Source: Tessaracoccus sp. (lineage in GTDB: Bacteria; Actinomycetota; Actinomycetes; Propionibacteriales; Propionibacteriaceae). Taken from it: a stretch of DNA of 64,000 bases. Position numbers and translations under genes: made by a program. Below, one piece after another: positions 38,926 to 47,242 of this stretch (its first letter is position 1; each line of letters starts with the position of its first letter). The DNA is taken from NCBI RefSeq assembly GCF_016714275.1, contig NZ_JADJNP010000008.1, positions 14,657 through 78,656 on the forward strand, written 5' to 3'. Under the pieces are notes generated by a model. The model worked only from the letters and a program-made list of their open reading frames with translations, was not told where the DNA came from and ran no database searches.

Positions 38926-41580
38926 GTGATCGGGCAGTGGTACTGGGTCCGTGCCAAGCACGGCAAGCGGGCGGCGTGGGGCAGCGCCGATGACCCGGAC
39001 GTGATCCCAGACGCCGCGGCAGCCGCTGCGCCGGCGCCGTCAGACGCCGTCGTCGACGACGCCGCGGGCGCCGACGCTGACGACGACGCAGGCACGGTTG
39101 TCGAGGCTGAGGTCGCGACGGCGATCCAGCGCGCCGTCGACACCGTGGATACATCAGACGAGGCGTCAGCACCGCCGCCGACGCGATGGCTCGGGTGTGT
39201 CGTCCACGTCGGGTCGAACTACGCGCGGCTGTGCGGGTACGGCGACAACACGCACGACGGGTACCGCGTCCACTTCGACGTCTTCGAGCGGGTATGCGTG
39301 CTCGAGCCGGATCCGGAACCCTACCTGGCCACGCAAGAAGACCGACACCGCCGCAAGGTCCAGGCATTGATGGGCGAGATCCAACGCGTCGCGGCCGCGC
39401 TGGGTGCAGGGACGTTTGCGCCGCTGGCGCCCGGCGCAGAGACGACCGCGCTGGCAGTGGCGCACGGCGTCGCCGACGTCAAGGCGCACCAGGCGGCGCT
39501 CGTGCAGGCCAAGGAACAGACGCTCCCGGCGCTGTTCGCGCAGATGAAGCGCGAGCACGAGGCGTGGGTCGAGTGGATGCGCTTCAGGATTCTGCCGTCC
39601 CAGGCCCAGGCGGCCCAGGCGACCGAGGTCTACGCGGCGTTGAACGATCGGATCTTCACGGTCGAGCTGTATGCCGGGCTGATCGAGACGGTGACCTGCA
39701 TCCAGGAGGGCCCGCCCGCTGCGCCTGACGCGAAGGTCCACATCCACCAGCGGCGGCACTACATGGACGAGGAGTGCCTGGCAAACTATACCCGCGGCGG
39801 GATGCACGCGGAGGGTCTCGCCGACTTCGAGGCGTGGCTTTGCAAGCCTGAGAACCTCGATCGCATCCTGCCGCATCCGCGGTCGATCGTCGCGTTCAGG
39901 ATCCGGCGGCGCGAGCACCGTGATCGTGCGGAGGCTGATTGGCAGACGCTCCTGGCGTTGGCGCTCAACGGGGACCCCGACAAGTACACGTACCTATACC
40001 TTCGCAACGGCGCCCAGGTCTACCAGCTCGCGACGCGGATCGATTTCGACGCCGAGCTGTTCCCGGACACGACGCACGACACGTTGGTCAACAACGCAAC
40101 GTTGTACGTCAACGCAGACGGCAAGACCATCGATCAACGGGCGTACGATAGTCGTGTCGCGGACTACGAGGCGCGCGTGCGGGCGTACCCAGAAGCGTAC
40201 GCAGCGTGGGCAGCCGCGAATGCGCGGTACGAGCAGTACGAAGCGTGGCGGGAGCAGCACGATGCCGACGATGCTGACGATGCCGACGATGCCGACGACG
40301 CCGACGACGCCGACGCCGATGCCGACGCCGATGCCGACGACACGACGGGCGGCACGGGCGCGCCGGCGCCTGAGCGTGTGTCGTGGCCCGGCTCGCCGCC
40401 ATGCGAACCGTCGCCGCCGCGGTACGAGCTGTGCGACCGCACCAGCCTGTACTACGACGACGCGATGGACGGCGTAGTAAAGGCGACGCGTGCGCACAAC
40501 AAGATCGCGGTCGTCGTCCAGGGCTTGCTCGATCGTTCGCCGGTGTTCCATCCGCACCCGCCGTGGCGAATCTGGACACCCGAAGGTGCGGCGCAGGGCA
40601 TCGTGTTGGTCCACGACGCGACGCGCGCGCTGGTCAGCGGGCCTGCGCCGGACTTCGAGGCGTACCGTGCGGCCAAGAACGCCACGATCCGTGTTGGCAC
40701 GCGGGTCACCGGACAACACGACGCATGGCTCCGTGCCGAGGCCCGGAAGGAAAACGCCCGTCGCGCGAACGCGGTGCGTCAGCGACACCGTGATCGGACG
40801 GATCTCGTGCGCTACCAACCACCCGGCAACCCCGGCCCCGGTGTCGTCGCCACCGTCACCCGCGTGCTGCGCAACGGCAACTGCGTCTTCACGTGGACGT
40901 CGACGGTCAACCGTCGGCGGCGTGTTGGATTCCGGCGACAGTCTGTGACCGTGCCCGTGACGCGCAACCACCGGTTCGTCTGTCCTCAGGCTGAGCTGCT
41001 CAACGTCGACGCGTACGCCACCGGTGACTACAAGCAGTTCTACGCGGACCCACGGACACGCATGGACTACGTCGTGTGGGCGCCGCTGTTGCTCATCGCC
41101 GAGGACGCGAGCGTCGGGATCGGCACGCCGGAGCGTCGTCAGTTGGCACGTCAGGCGCTAGCGCGGCGGTTGGTTAAGGCATACACCGAGCGGCGCGCCG
41201 CCGGAACCAGAACACCGAAGTCAAAGGCCAGCGCGTTCGGTCGGATGGAGGAGCCGCCGTTGTGGACCGCGCTTGCTAACGCGCAAGCCTACGACGGGGA
41301 CGGCTGGTCCCATAGCGGGTCAGGTACGGAGATGGTGATCGCGCACCGTGCCGACGTCTCTGTCGTTGGTTATATCTGGCATGACGACGCGACCCCGCTG
41401 ACGGCGCGCGTGACGACGACCGATGCCCGCGTCGCGTGGGCCTGGGTCAAGCAGCCCGACCGTGGCGGTGTCTCCACGTTCACTGATCTGCAAGCAGCCG
41501 CGGACTACGTCATCGAACTGGTCCGTACGCAGCAAGTCGCGTGCACGGATGACGTACCCGTCACGCCGAGCGACGACTGA
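38926..41580 (+). CDS. 884-residue unknown protein with Asp-rich repeat
   Basis: GTG start ten bases after the preceding gene. Acidic low-complexity N-terminus; beta segment TRWLGCVVHVGSNYARLCGY; long helical region ~130-260 with EHEAWVEWMRFRILPSQAQA and RRHYMDEECLANYTRGGMHA; RILPHPRSIVAFRIRRREHR; DKYTYLYLRNGAQVYQLATR; then a (DAD/DADD)n tract (~445-470) and a basic C-terminal half (NRRRRVGFRRQSVTV; DGWSHSGSGTEMVIAHRADV). I have the impression of a widespread large phage/plasmid protein of unknown function; no enzymatic motif is visible. Confidence 0.72.
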   Translation: MIGQWYWVRAKHGKRAAWGSADDPDVIPDAAAAAAPAPSDAVVDDAAGADADDDAGTVVEAEVATAIQRAVDTVDTSDEASAPPPTRWLGCVVHVGSNYARLCGYGDNTHDGYRVHFDVFERVCVLEPDPEPYLATQEDRHRRKVQALMGEIQRVAAALGAGTFAPLAPGAETTALAVAHGVADVKAHQAALVQAKEQTLPALFAQMKREHEAWVEWMRFRILPSQAQAAQATEVYAALNDRIFTVELYAGLIETVTCIQEGPPAAPDAKVHIHQRRHYMDEECLANYTRGGMHAEGLADFEAWLCKPENLDRILPHPRSIVAFRIRRREHRDRAEADWQTLLALALNGDPDKYTYLYLRNGAQVYQLATRIDFDAELFPDTTHDTLVNNATLYVNADGKTIDQRAYDSRVADYEARVRAYPEAYAAWAAANARYEQYEAWREQHDADDADDADDADDADDADADADADADDTTGGTGAPAPERVSWPGSPPCEPSPPRYELCDRTSLYYDDAMDGVVKATRAHNKIAVVVQGLLDRSPVFHPHPPWRIWTPEGAAQGIVLVHDATRALVSGPAPDFEAYRAAKNATIRVGTRVTGQHDAWLRAEARKENARRANAVRQRHRDRTDLVRYQPPGNPGPGVVATVTRVLRNGNCVFTWTSTVNRRRRVGFRRQSVTVPVTRNHRFVCPQAELLNVDAYATGDYKQFYADPRTRMDYVVWAPLLLIAEDASVGIGTPERRQLARQALARRLVKAYTERRAAGTRTPKSKASAFGRMEEPPLWTALANAQAYDGDGWSHSGSGTEMVIAHRADVSVVGYIWHDDATPLTARVTTTDARVAWAWVKQPDRGGVSTFTDLQAAADYVIELVRTQQVACTDDVPVTPSDD
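40261..40338 (+). repeat. Short tandem repeat GATGCCGAC encoding Asp/Ala tract
   Basis: Imperfect repeats of GATGCCGAC/GACGCCGAT in frame within the 884-residue protein, encoding a run of D-A-D-D units. Length is likely variable between strains by slippage. Confidence 0.8.
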
Positions 41581-41597
41581 TCAGCGGCCGACTTGGT

Positions 41598-41626
41598 TTG
41601 ACATCCACCGTCGCATATGCGAAAGT
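41598..41626 (+). promoter_or_regulatory. TTGACA plus perfect palindrome TCGCATATGCGA
   Basis: Consensus TTGACA (41598-41603), 7 bases, perfect 12-base palindrome (41611-41622), weak -10 GAAAGT at 17 bases spacing. Precedes the NadD-like gene (GTG 41634). Candidate regulated promoter. Confidence 0.55.
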
Positions 41627-41633
41627 AGGTCCC

Positions 41634-41955
41634 GTGACGAGAACCATCGCCATCTACGGTGGCAGCTTCGACCCACCCCACGTCGGCCACCTGCTCGTCG
41701 CGGCGCACGTCCTCGCGACGCAGCCCATCGACGTGCTCTGGTTCGTCCCGACGCACACGCACATGCTCGGCAAGCCGTTGACGGCGTTCGCGCACCGGTT
41801 CGAGATGACGCGGCGGCTTACGGCGCCGTTGCAGCGGCGTACCCGCGTTCGTCAAGCGTTGGCCGGAGGACCGCAAGACGCGCAACATCCGGCGCGCCTG
41901 CGTGCTGTTTCAGCGCGACGGCGTGATCTCGACGACCGAACCGGCCGTGGACTGA
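41634..41955 (+). pseudogene. NadD-like nucleotidyltransferase start joined to another C-terminus
   Basis: GTG start. IAIYGGSFDPPHVGHLLVAA carries the GGSFDP-x-H-x-GH signature of nicotinate-mononucleotide adenylyltransferases; DVLWFVPTHTHMLGKPLTAF continues the family to ~62 residues. The rest of the ~190-residue domain is missing: around 41820-41836 the coding frame changes and the end reads FVKRWPEDRKTRNIRRACVL to TGA at 41953. Either a deletion-fusion or a misassembly. An intact enzyme would serve NAD synthesis or salvage. Confidence 0.6.
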
Positions 41956-41964
41956 CGGAACAAG

Positions 41965-42333
41965 ATGACCACATCAACCGAGTACCGAATCACGATCGAC
42001 CGTGAGCTGTGGCGGACCGAGCGCGGCGACGACGTCATCCAGCACCTCGACGAGGTGATCAGCGTATTCACGGCCGCCGTGGATGACTACGCGGCCGTCG
42101 ACCTGGCGCTCTGGATGCGCTACACGCGCGTCCGTCCGTCGCCGGCCGTGTGGGCACTGACGGTCGGTGTCCGGCGCCCGGCTGCCGTGTTCGTGCAGCC
42201 CTGCGTCGTCGTGGTCGTGCCTGGTTCACGGTTCGACGACGGCACGTTGCTCCACATCGAAACGATCAAGGGCGACGAGAACGACGCCCAACTGCGGCAG
42301 CTGGTGACGCAGCTCCGCGCGAAAGCCCGGTGA
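41965..42333 (+). CDS. Unknown small protein
   Basis: 122 residues. YRITIDRELWRTERGDDVIQ, FTAAVDDYAAVDLALWMRYT, then a hydrophobic strand FVQPCVVVVVPGSRFDDGTL and a basic helix. Unknown. Confidence 0.6.
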   Translation: MTTSTEYRITIDRELWRTERGDDVIQHLDEVISVFTAAVDDYAAVDLALWMRYTRVRPSPAVWALTVGVRRPAAVFVQPCVVVVVPGSRFDDGTLLHIETIKGDENDAQLRQLVTQLRAKAR

Positions 42334-42337
42334 ACCT

Positions 42338-42652
42338 ATGGCCACCCGCAAGACACCCAAGAAGCGTGCTCCGGCATGGACCAAGAAAGTCGACCTACAG
42401 GCGTTCTCGAGCACCGGCTCCGGGATGCGCCAGGAGGTGATGATCCACGTCTACTGGTCGGCACGCGGCGACGAGCGCGACGCCCGTGAAGGCGGCCGAG
42501 GCCACCTCATGCAGCGCGACAAGGTGACGGCTGACCTGGGGCTCGACGCGGCGCCCGTCCCCGGCTTCACCGAAGCCGAGATGCAGATGATCACGTCCGC
42601 CGCGAAGATCGCCGCGATCAAGTGCCTGCGCGCGCGTGCACGGCGGAAGTGA
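42338..42652 (+). CDS. Small basic protein
   Basis: 104 residues. Lys-rich start (TRKTPKKRAPAWTKKVDLQA), MIHVYWSARGDERDAREGGR, and a C-terminal helix AEMQMITSAAKIAAIKCLRA. GTGA overlap downstream. Unknown. Confidence 0.58.
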   Translation: MATRKTPKKRAPAWTKKVDLQAFSSTGSGMRQEVMIHVYWSARGDERDAREGGRGHLMQRDKVTADLGLDAAPVPGFTEAEMQMITSAAKIAAIKCLRARARRK

Positions 42653-42975
42653 GCGCGCGCCCCGTGCGGATCCACCACTGCCTTAGCGTGACGCAATACG
42701 AATGGCACGCGCACGCCCGCGTCGAGATCGTCCGCGACGCGATCATCATCGACGCCGACGCGCCGTCGCGCCCGGCGTGCTGCAAGGCCATCAACGCTGC
42801 GCTCATCGACGTCTGTGCGCGGTGGCGTTCGCCGACGGCCATCCGGACGACCTTCCGGTGTGGCAGCGCCGACGCGTACTACGTCATCGTGTTCGCCGGG
42901 GACGCGACCCCAACGGTCGCGCTGTATACCGAGTCTGCGGCCGCGTACGTCGCGAGCACGGAGGGGCCCGTCTGA
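42649..42975 (+). CDS. Unknown small protein
   Basis: 108 residues from GTG. RIHHCLSVTQYEWHAHARVE, SRPACCKAINAALIDVCARW, AYYVIVFAGDATPTVALYTE. Five cysteines and several His, possibly metal-binding. Overlaps the next gene by TGATG. Confidence 0.58.
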   Translation: MSARPVRIHHCLSVTQYEWHAHARVEIVRDAIIIDADAPSRPACCKAINAALIDVCARWRSPTAIRTTFRCGSADAYYVIVFAGDATPTVALYTESAAAYVASTEGPV

Positions 42976-43334
42976 TGCCGAAGCACTGCCATACGTGGAA
43001 ATTCGCGGAGTACCGCGCGGCGTGGGGCACGACCGGTGTTTCGGGCCGCGGCCAGACGCTGCCGCACTACCGTGAGTGTAGGGCCTGCGGGCACTCGGAA
43101 CGCCGGAAATTCGTCGACGGCAAGTCCAAATGGGTGACGACGTTCTGCGCGAACACGCCGGATGCCGTCTACGCCTGGCTATGCGAGCACCAACGCAACG
43201 GCTACCGAGTCCATCTGACACATCCGTGCCGGCCGTCGATCGAGCTGCCGGCCCTGGATGATCTGCCCGCGACGCCAAAAAATCGTCGCGCGGGCTTGCG
43301 CCAGGCCCGGACAGGGGATACCTGTCAGGGGTAG
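42975..43334 (+). CDS. Small zinc-binding protein
   Basis: 119 residues. HCHTWKFAEYRAAWGTTGVS, PHYRECRACGHSERRKFVDG (C-x2-C-x-H), and basic C-terminus. Stop lies inside the left arm of the inverted repeat at 43328-43360. Confidence 0.6.
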   Translation: MPKHCHTWKFAEYRAAWGTTGVSGRGQTLPHYRECRACGHSERRKFVDGKSKWVTTFCANTPDAVYAWLCEHQRNGYRVHLTHPCRPSIELPALDDLPATPKNRRAGLRQARTGDTCQG

Positions 43335-43360
43335 GTTTTAATATATTTTAAGCCTACCCC
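43328..43360. promoter_or_regulatory. AT-rich inverted repeat
   Basis: GGGGTAGG (43328-43335) and CCTACCCC (43353-43360) flank TTTTAATATATTTTAAG, a striking AT island in ~67% GC DNA. Each arm read outward from the centre on its own strand also contains the GGTAGG(T/C)TT core of the local promoter motif, and TGTCAG precedes the left arm. Could be a divergent promoter, a bidirectional terminator, an operator or a recombination site. Confidence 0.55.
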
Positions 43361-43390
43361 CATGGGTCCGGGCTCCACGACCAGGAAATC

Positions 43391-43759
43391 ATGACGACCA
43401 AGCCTGCAGACACGCGCGCCGTCCACGGCACGTACATCCGAGACGACCGACGTTGGCGTTTCGTCCGAGAGATCTCGGTCGATGAGGCCGCGCAGCTGCT
43501 CGGAATCCCCGAGGCGGAACGCCAACGTACGCGGTGTCCCAAACACCGCGCGTGGTCCTGGTCGCATCGCGACTGTACGCGCTGCAACGGCACCGGCTAC
43601 CTGCCTGAGCACCTGTGGCTGGACAAGGGCTTTATCGTCATCGGCCACGCCATCGACCCCGGCAAGGGCAAGTTCACGTACACGTTCCCGGCCGGCGTAC
43701 AGGCCGTCGCGCTGCACGATGGTCGGTACGTGCTCTACGTGTTCGGGGCTGTGCCGTGA
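43391..43759 (+). CDS. Unknown protein with CxxCxGxG-like zinc element
   Basis: 122 residues, ribosome binding site AGGAAA. RRWRFVREISVDEAAQLLGI, then TRCPKHRAWSWSHRDCTRCN followed by GTGYLP, similar to a DnaJ-type C-x2-C-x-G-x-G zinc unit, and beta end KFTYTFPAGVQAVALHDGRY. Confidence 0.6.
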   Translation: MTTKPADTRAVHGTYIRDDRRWRFVREISVDEAAQLLGIPEAERQRTRCPKHRAWSWSHRDCTRCNGTGYLPEHLWLDKGFIVIGHAIDPGKGKFTYTFPAGVQAVALHDGRYVLYVFGAVP

Positions 43760-44283
43760 GTGAGATCCACGACACCCGCCTGGACCCGTGCCCATTTTGC
43801 GGCCACGCGCCGTGGCTTGTTCACCGCTTCAGCACTACGCGGTTGTATTTGGTGCGGTGTCCGTCGTGCAGCGCTACGCTGAGGGAGCACACGACACCCA
43901 AGGCTGTGATCGAAGCGTGGAACACCCGCGCCTGGTCGCCGCCGGCGCCGCCGCCGGCGCCGCCAGCGCTGCCGTGGTCGCGTAGCGCACGCTGCTGCTA
44001 CCACATGTTTGATGCGTTGGGCTCGCGGCCTTCCCATGACATCATGATCCCACACGGGCCTACTGCCGGTGTGTTGTCCGTGATCGGGCGTGAGTGGTTA
44101 ACGACGTCGGCGATTGCCGCTGGTGTGGGGCTTAGCGTGTTCGATGCGTACGATGCCTTGAATGGGCTCGTCTACGCCGGTGGCATCGTCCGTCGATTTT
44201 GGTGCGATCACGCTGCCCTCGACGGCCACTACGGCTGCGTTACCTGCTCCGCGAACCCGCTGAGGCACGAATGGCGCCGGTGA
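43756..44283 (+). CDS. Lar-family-like zinc protein with extra C-terminal domain
   Basis: 175 residues, GTG overlapping the previous stop. Residues ~8-58: LDPCPFCGHAPWLVHR ... LVRCPSCSATLREHTT ... AVIEAWNTRA, the C-P-F-C-G / C-x2-C / W-N-x-R pattern of restriction-alleviation Lar proteins. After a Pro linker, residues ~80-175 form a winged-helix-like part (LTTSAIAAGVGLSVFDAYDA) with Cys pairs. Could counter host restriction; that role is by family only. Confidence 0.7.
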   Translation: MSEIHDTRLDPCPFCGHAPWLVHRFSTTRLYLVRCPSCSATLREHTTPKAVIEAWNTRAWSPPAPPPAPPALPWSRSARCCYHMFDALGSRPSHDIMIPHGPTAGVLSVIGREWLTTSAIAAGVGLSVFDAYDALNGLVYAGGIVRRFWCDHAALDGHYGCVTCSANPLRHEWRR

Positions 44284-45071
44284 ACGACGACGACTGGGTT
44301 GAGACCTACGTTGCCGCCCGGAGACCGCCGCCGCAGTACAAGCTGCCTGACGGCACGGTCACGGAAGACCGCGATCAGTGGGCCGCCGCGTGGGTCCGCC
44401 TCGGCAAGGCCGTTGAGCCGTTCTTCCCGGGCTACGAGGCCATCGGCTTCGACCCGCTCCTCGAGTTCGTCACGCATACGCCGCGGCCGTTCGCGGCGTC
44501 GTTCAAGTTGACACCCGACCAAGCCCAACTGCTGTTGGCGCACGCCTCCAACCTCCCACCCATCGAGCACGCCATGCCCAAGTACACCATCGCCGAGATC
44601 GTCGACAAGTTCCAGCGCGACCTGACGGCGGCCGTCATCGACCACGTCACCGAACTGCTCGCACCGCTGGGGCCGCGAGCGGAGGCGCCCGCACCGGCGA
44701 CGGCGTTGCCGCCGGCATTGCCGTCGGCATCGTCGACCGGCGACGCGGCCAAGGCGGCGCGGATGGCCGCCAAGCCGGCACCCAAGCGACAGCTTGGCGA
44801 GAAGCGCGACCGCAAGGTCATCGCAGCGGTCGCCGAGGTACTCGCGACCTACATCACCAAGCACCCCGGCCAGCGCGTCGAACAGATCAACGCCGGGCTC
44901 AACCTGACGACGCCCGAGGTCGTGCTGCCGTTGCGGCAGTTGATCAAGGCCGGGCGCGTGCGGACGACGGGCAAGCTGCGCGCGACGCGCTACTTCCCGA
45001 CGACGCGGTACGCGCCGGCGGCGAAGGCCGCACCCGCGAAGCCCGCGATGAAGGGCAAGTCCAAGGCGTGA
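44271..45071 (+). CDS. Unknown protein with C-terminal winged-helix-like domain
   Basis: 266 residues; ATG overlaps the previous gene by 13 bases. N-terminal: LPDGTVTEDRDQWAAAWVRL, FFPGYEAIGFDPLLEF, LTPDQAQLLLAHASNL. C-terminal ~75 residues: KVIAAVAEVLATYITKHPGQ, LRQLIKAGRVRTTGKLRATR, followed by a basic tail. The end is a winged helix: helix, recognition helix, wing with GKLRATRYF. Putative DNA-binding protein just before the integrase. Confidence 0.62.
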   Translation: MAPVNDDDWVETYVAARRPPPQYKLPDGTVTEDRDQWAAAWVRLGKAVEPFFPGYEAIGFDPLLEFVTHTPRPFAASFKLTPDQAQLLLAHASNLPPIEHAMPKYTIAEIVDKFQRDLTAAVIDHVTELLAPLGPRAEAPAPATALPPALPSASSTGDAAKAARMAAKPAPKRQLGEKRDRKVIAAVAEVLATYITKHPGQRVEQINAGLNLTTPEVVLPLRQLIKAGRVRTTGKLRATRYFPTTRYAPAAKAAPAKPAMKGKSKA

Positions 45072-45087
45072 TCGTGTAAGGTACATC

Positions 45088-46011
45088 GTGATCGATCTTC
45101 TCAAGCTCGTCCAGGATGCCCGGTCGCTCCGCGACCGCACCAAGCGCGCCTACGCCACCGGCGTCCGGCAGTGGCTCGAGTTCGCCGGCCACGACCCTGC
45201 CGGCTGGACGCCTGTCCAGGCCCAGGCGTTCTACGACCACATGCTCAAGCGGCTGTCGCCGGCGACGCTCAACAACGTCACCGTCGTCGGGCTCCAGTTC
45301 GCGTTCGACCGCGCGAACACGCTCTACGGCATCCCGAACCCGATCGGCGCGATCGACCCCGCCAAGCCGCCCGTGGACCGCGACGATGTCCGCCGCGCGT
45401 TGACGGCGCCGCAGGTCAAGGCGCTGCTCGCGGCGTGCGCCGGGACGCGGCTGATCGACCACCGCGACCATGCCCTGGTGACGCTCGGCCTCTACACAGG
45501 CATGCGCGCGATGAGCCTGGCCGCAGTCGAGACCTGGGAGCCCGGCGACGACGACACGTACTGGCTCTGCCGGGTGCCGCTCAAGGGCGGCGCGTTGTAC
45601 AGCGTTCCCGTGGACGCGCGCGTCCGTCAGGCGCTCGCGCCGTACGCCGACGCCGTCTCGCCGGGTCGGCTGTTCCAGCAGATCCGCCCCCGCGTCACAC
45701 CCGACGGCGATACGACGGTCCCGGTTGGCGGGCTGAGCGAGGACGGCGTCTACCGGGCGCTGCGGACCCGCGGTACCGCCGCCGGGTTGACCTTCCACCC
45801 CCACCTGTTGCGGCACACGTTCGTGACGTGGTGCCGCAGCGGTGGCGTCGACGAGCTGCTCATCGCGGCCGTGACGGGGCACAAGCCCCAGGCCGCCGTC
45901 CGGATGCTCGACACGTACACCGACAAACGCCAGCTGGCGCGCGACGCCGCGCGCCTGTGCTACGCCGCGGTCGCGGCACGGCTGGCGGAGCCACCTGATC
46001 GAAAGGACTGA
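45088..46011 (+). CDS. Tyrosine recombinase / integrase
   Basis: 307 residues, GTG start with TAAGGT five bases upstream. SAM-like N-terminal core-binding domain (RDRTKRAYATGVRQWLEFAG). Catalytic residues: Arg in ALVTLGLYTGMRAMSL (~136), the H-x-x-R motif FHPHLLRHTFVTWC (~240-253), GH in AVTGHKPQAAVRML (~267), Tyr in LDTYTDKRQLARDA (~279). Compact, XerC/D-like. It could integrate the element, resolve multimers, or act with the excisionase-type protein at 605-934. No att pair could be identified. Confidence 0.9.
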   Translation: MIDLLKLVQDARSLRDRTKRAYATGVRQWLEFAGHDPAGWTPVQAQAFYDHMLKRLSPATLNNVTVVGLQFAFDRANTLYGIPNPIGAIDPAKPPVDRDDVRRALTAPQVKALLAACAGTRLIDHRDHALVTLGLYTGMRAMSLAAVETWEPGDDDTYWLCRVPLKGGALYSVPVDARVRQALAPYADAVSPGRLFQQIRPRVTPDGDTTVPVGGLSEDGVYRALRTRGTAAGLTFHPHLLRHTFVTWCRSGGVDELLIAAVTGHKPQAAVRMLDTYTDKRQLARDAARLCYAAVAARLAEPPDRKD

Positions 46012-46014
46012 ACG

Positions 46015-46269
46015 ATGCCGCCGACTATCCGCACTACCGTCGACACCTTGGGCAACGTCACCGCGATCGAGACCTATCAGGGGGCGGGCTGTGACGATTA
46101 CCGTCGCGCCGGTCAGGTCGTGGGCCGTCCCCGTCATCCAGCGCGGCGACGTCGCCGACCTGATCCACAGCCTGGTCGATCAGCTCAAACTGTGCCGGGA
46201 CTGCTACGAGCCGCGGGATCAACCCGACCACACGTGCGTGCGTACGTGGTTGTGGCGGGCGTGGGCTGA
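46015..46269 (+). CDS. Small ORF after integrase, 3' part doubtful
   Basis: ATG with a good AAAGGA ribosome binding site 4 bases after the integrase stop. The first ~25 codons (PPTIRTTVDTLGNVTAIETY) have high third-position GC; beyond ~46090 the frame is antithetic to the overlapping gene at 46091. The true gene probably ends near 46095 with the GTGA overlap, implying a one-base indel. Confidence 0.4.
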   Translation: MPPTIRTTVDTLGNVTAIETYQGAGCDDYRRAGQVVGRPRHPARRRRRPDPQPGRSAQTVPGLLRAAGSTRPHVRAYVVVAGVG

Positions 46270-46405
46270 GGATCGGTCGCGGGTCTGTGACTGCGGTGTC
46301 GTCTACGCGACGACCGAGGCCGCGGCACGTACGAGTGCGTGGGTGGCACTCGGCGGCCCGTGGCGGTCGCAGGTCGTCGAGATGCAGGTCGAGGCGTGGC
46401 AGTGA
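46091..46405 (+). CDS. Small zinc-binding protein
   Basis: 104 residues from GTG. LVDQLKLCRDCYEPRDQPDH, CVRTWLWRAWA, SRVCDCGVVYATTEAAARTS: C-x2-C ... H-x2-C ... C-x-C, a probable zinc site. GTGA overlap with the next gene. Confidence 0.6.
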   Translation: MTITVAPVRSWAVPVIQRGDVADLIHSLVDQLKLCRDCYEPRDQPDHTCVRTWLWRAWAEDRSRVCDCGVVYATTEAAARTSAWVALGGPWRSQVVEMQVEAWQ

Positions 46406-46641
46406 ACGCCGCGTGGACCGCGCGCAATATCCAGTGCGCCGGCATCCGCTACGACGATACCACCCCGGAACTGTACGTGACGACCGTCGGATCGCTCGCG
46501 GTCGTCCACACGCGCGAGTACCGCATCGCCGCGGTCGCGGTCGTGACCGCGGCCGGGGCGCCACGGGTCGTCAGCCGTGTCGACGACCCCGACCCAAAGC
46601 GCAAGTCGTACTCGAAACGGCGCAAGGCAACCTCCGCTTGA
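46402..46641 (+). CDS. Small unknown protein
   Basis: 79 residues. AAWTARNIQCAGIRYDDTTP, TVGSLAVVHTREYRIAAVAV, basic C-terminus KRKSYSKRRKATSA. Beta-rich with basic tail; unknown. Confidence 0.58.
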   Translation: MNAAWTARNIQCAGIRYDDTTPELYVTTVGSLAVVHTREYRIAAVAVVTAAGAPRVVSRVDDPDPKRKSYSKRRKATSA

Positions 46642-46666
46642 CCTTGGACGCGACACCCGCTATCGT
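46638..46666 (+). promoter_or_regulatory. Consensus-spaced promoter
   Basis: TTGACC (46638-46643), 17 bases, TATCGT (46661-46666). Followed by a short leader with ribosome binding site GAGGGGGG before 46694. Overlaps the end of the previous gene. Confidence 0.72.
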
Positions 46667-46693
46667 GAATTCTCAAACGCGAGGGGGGCTACG

Positions 46694-47242
46694 ATGGATC
46701 AGGATCAGGCACCGTCGATCTCTGAACTCCGGCAATTCGCATTGGAGGTCGAGCGCGAGCACATGCTCAACCGGCCGTTGGCGCCAGGCCTGCTGGCACT
46801 CGCGCGCGGCTACCTCCGCGACGTCCCCGCGCCGCCGGCGCCGGTGGTCGCTGACGGCGCCGTCGTCGCCCGCGCGGCCGCGACCGACGTCACCCAGCAG
46901 GTGACGCCTGCCGTCGCGGTGCAGCTCGTCGTTCGGCCGATCGCGAACGATCGCCCGACGTCAGCCGCAGGCGAGGTCGACGTCCCGCAGGCGCACCTCG
47001 TGCCGACGGGCGTTCCGGCATTGCCGGTCCGCCACGTCGCGCCGCACACGGCGCTCCGGCCGTTCGTCGCGCACGTCGCCGACGACCAGACCGAGGACCC
47101 GGTCCCGGATGAGATCGACGACGGGTCGATGACCACGCCAGTGCCGGTCGACGTCTCGCCCTACGGCGAGCGCATCAGCCACCGCCTCAAGCCGACGGTC
47201 TGCCTGCCGATCGTCGCGCCGCCGTCGGGGCCCGTCCGTTGA
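46694..47242 (+). CDS. Unknown Pro/Val-rich protein
   Basis: 182 residues. Helical first 45 residues (SISELRQFALEVEREHMLNR), then an extended Val/Ala/Pro-rich region and a final SPYGERISHRLKPTVCLPIV. Well-defined promoter and Shine-Dalgarno. TTGA overlap with the next gene. Unknown. Confidence 0.6.
   Translation: MDQDQAPSISELRQFALEVEREHMLNRPLAPGLLALARGYLRDVPAPPAPVVADGAVVARAAATDVTQQVTPAVAVQLVVRPIANDRPTSAAGEVDVPQAHLVPTGVPALPVRHVAPHTALRPFVAHVADDQTEDPVPDEIDDGSMTTPVPVDVSPYGERISHRLKPTVCLPIVAPPSGPVR

Noticed and set aside
40261..40338. Repeat as a CRISPR or iteron array
   Set aside because: Nine-base in-frame repeats without spacers, encoding an Asp/Ala tract.
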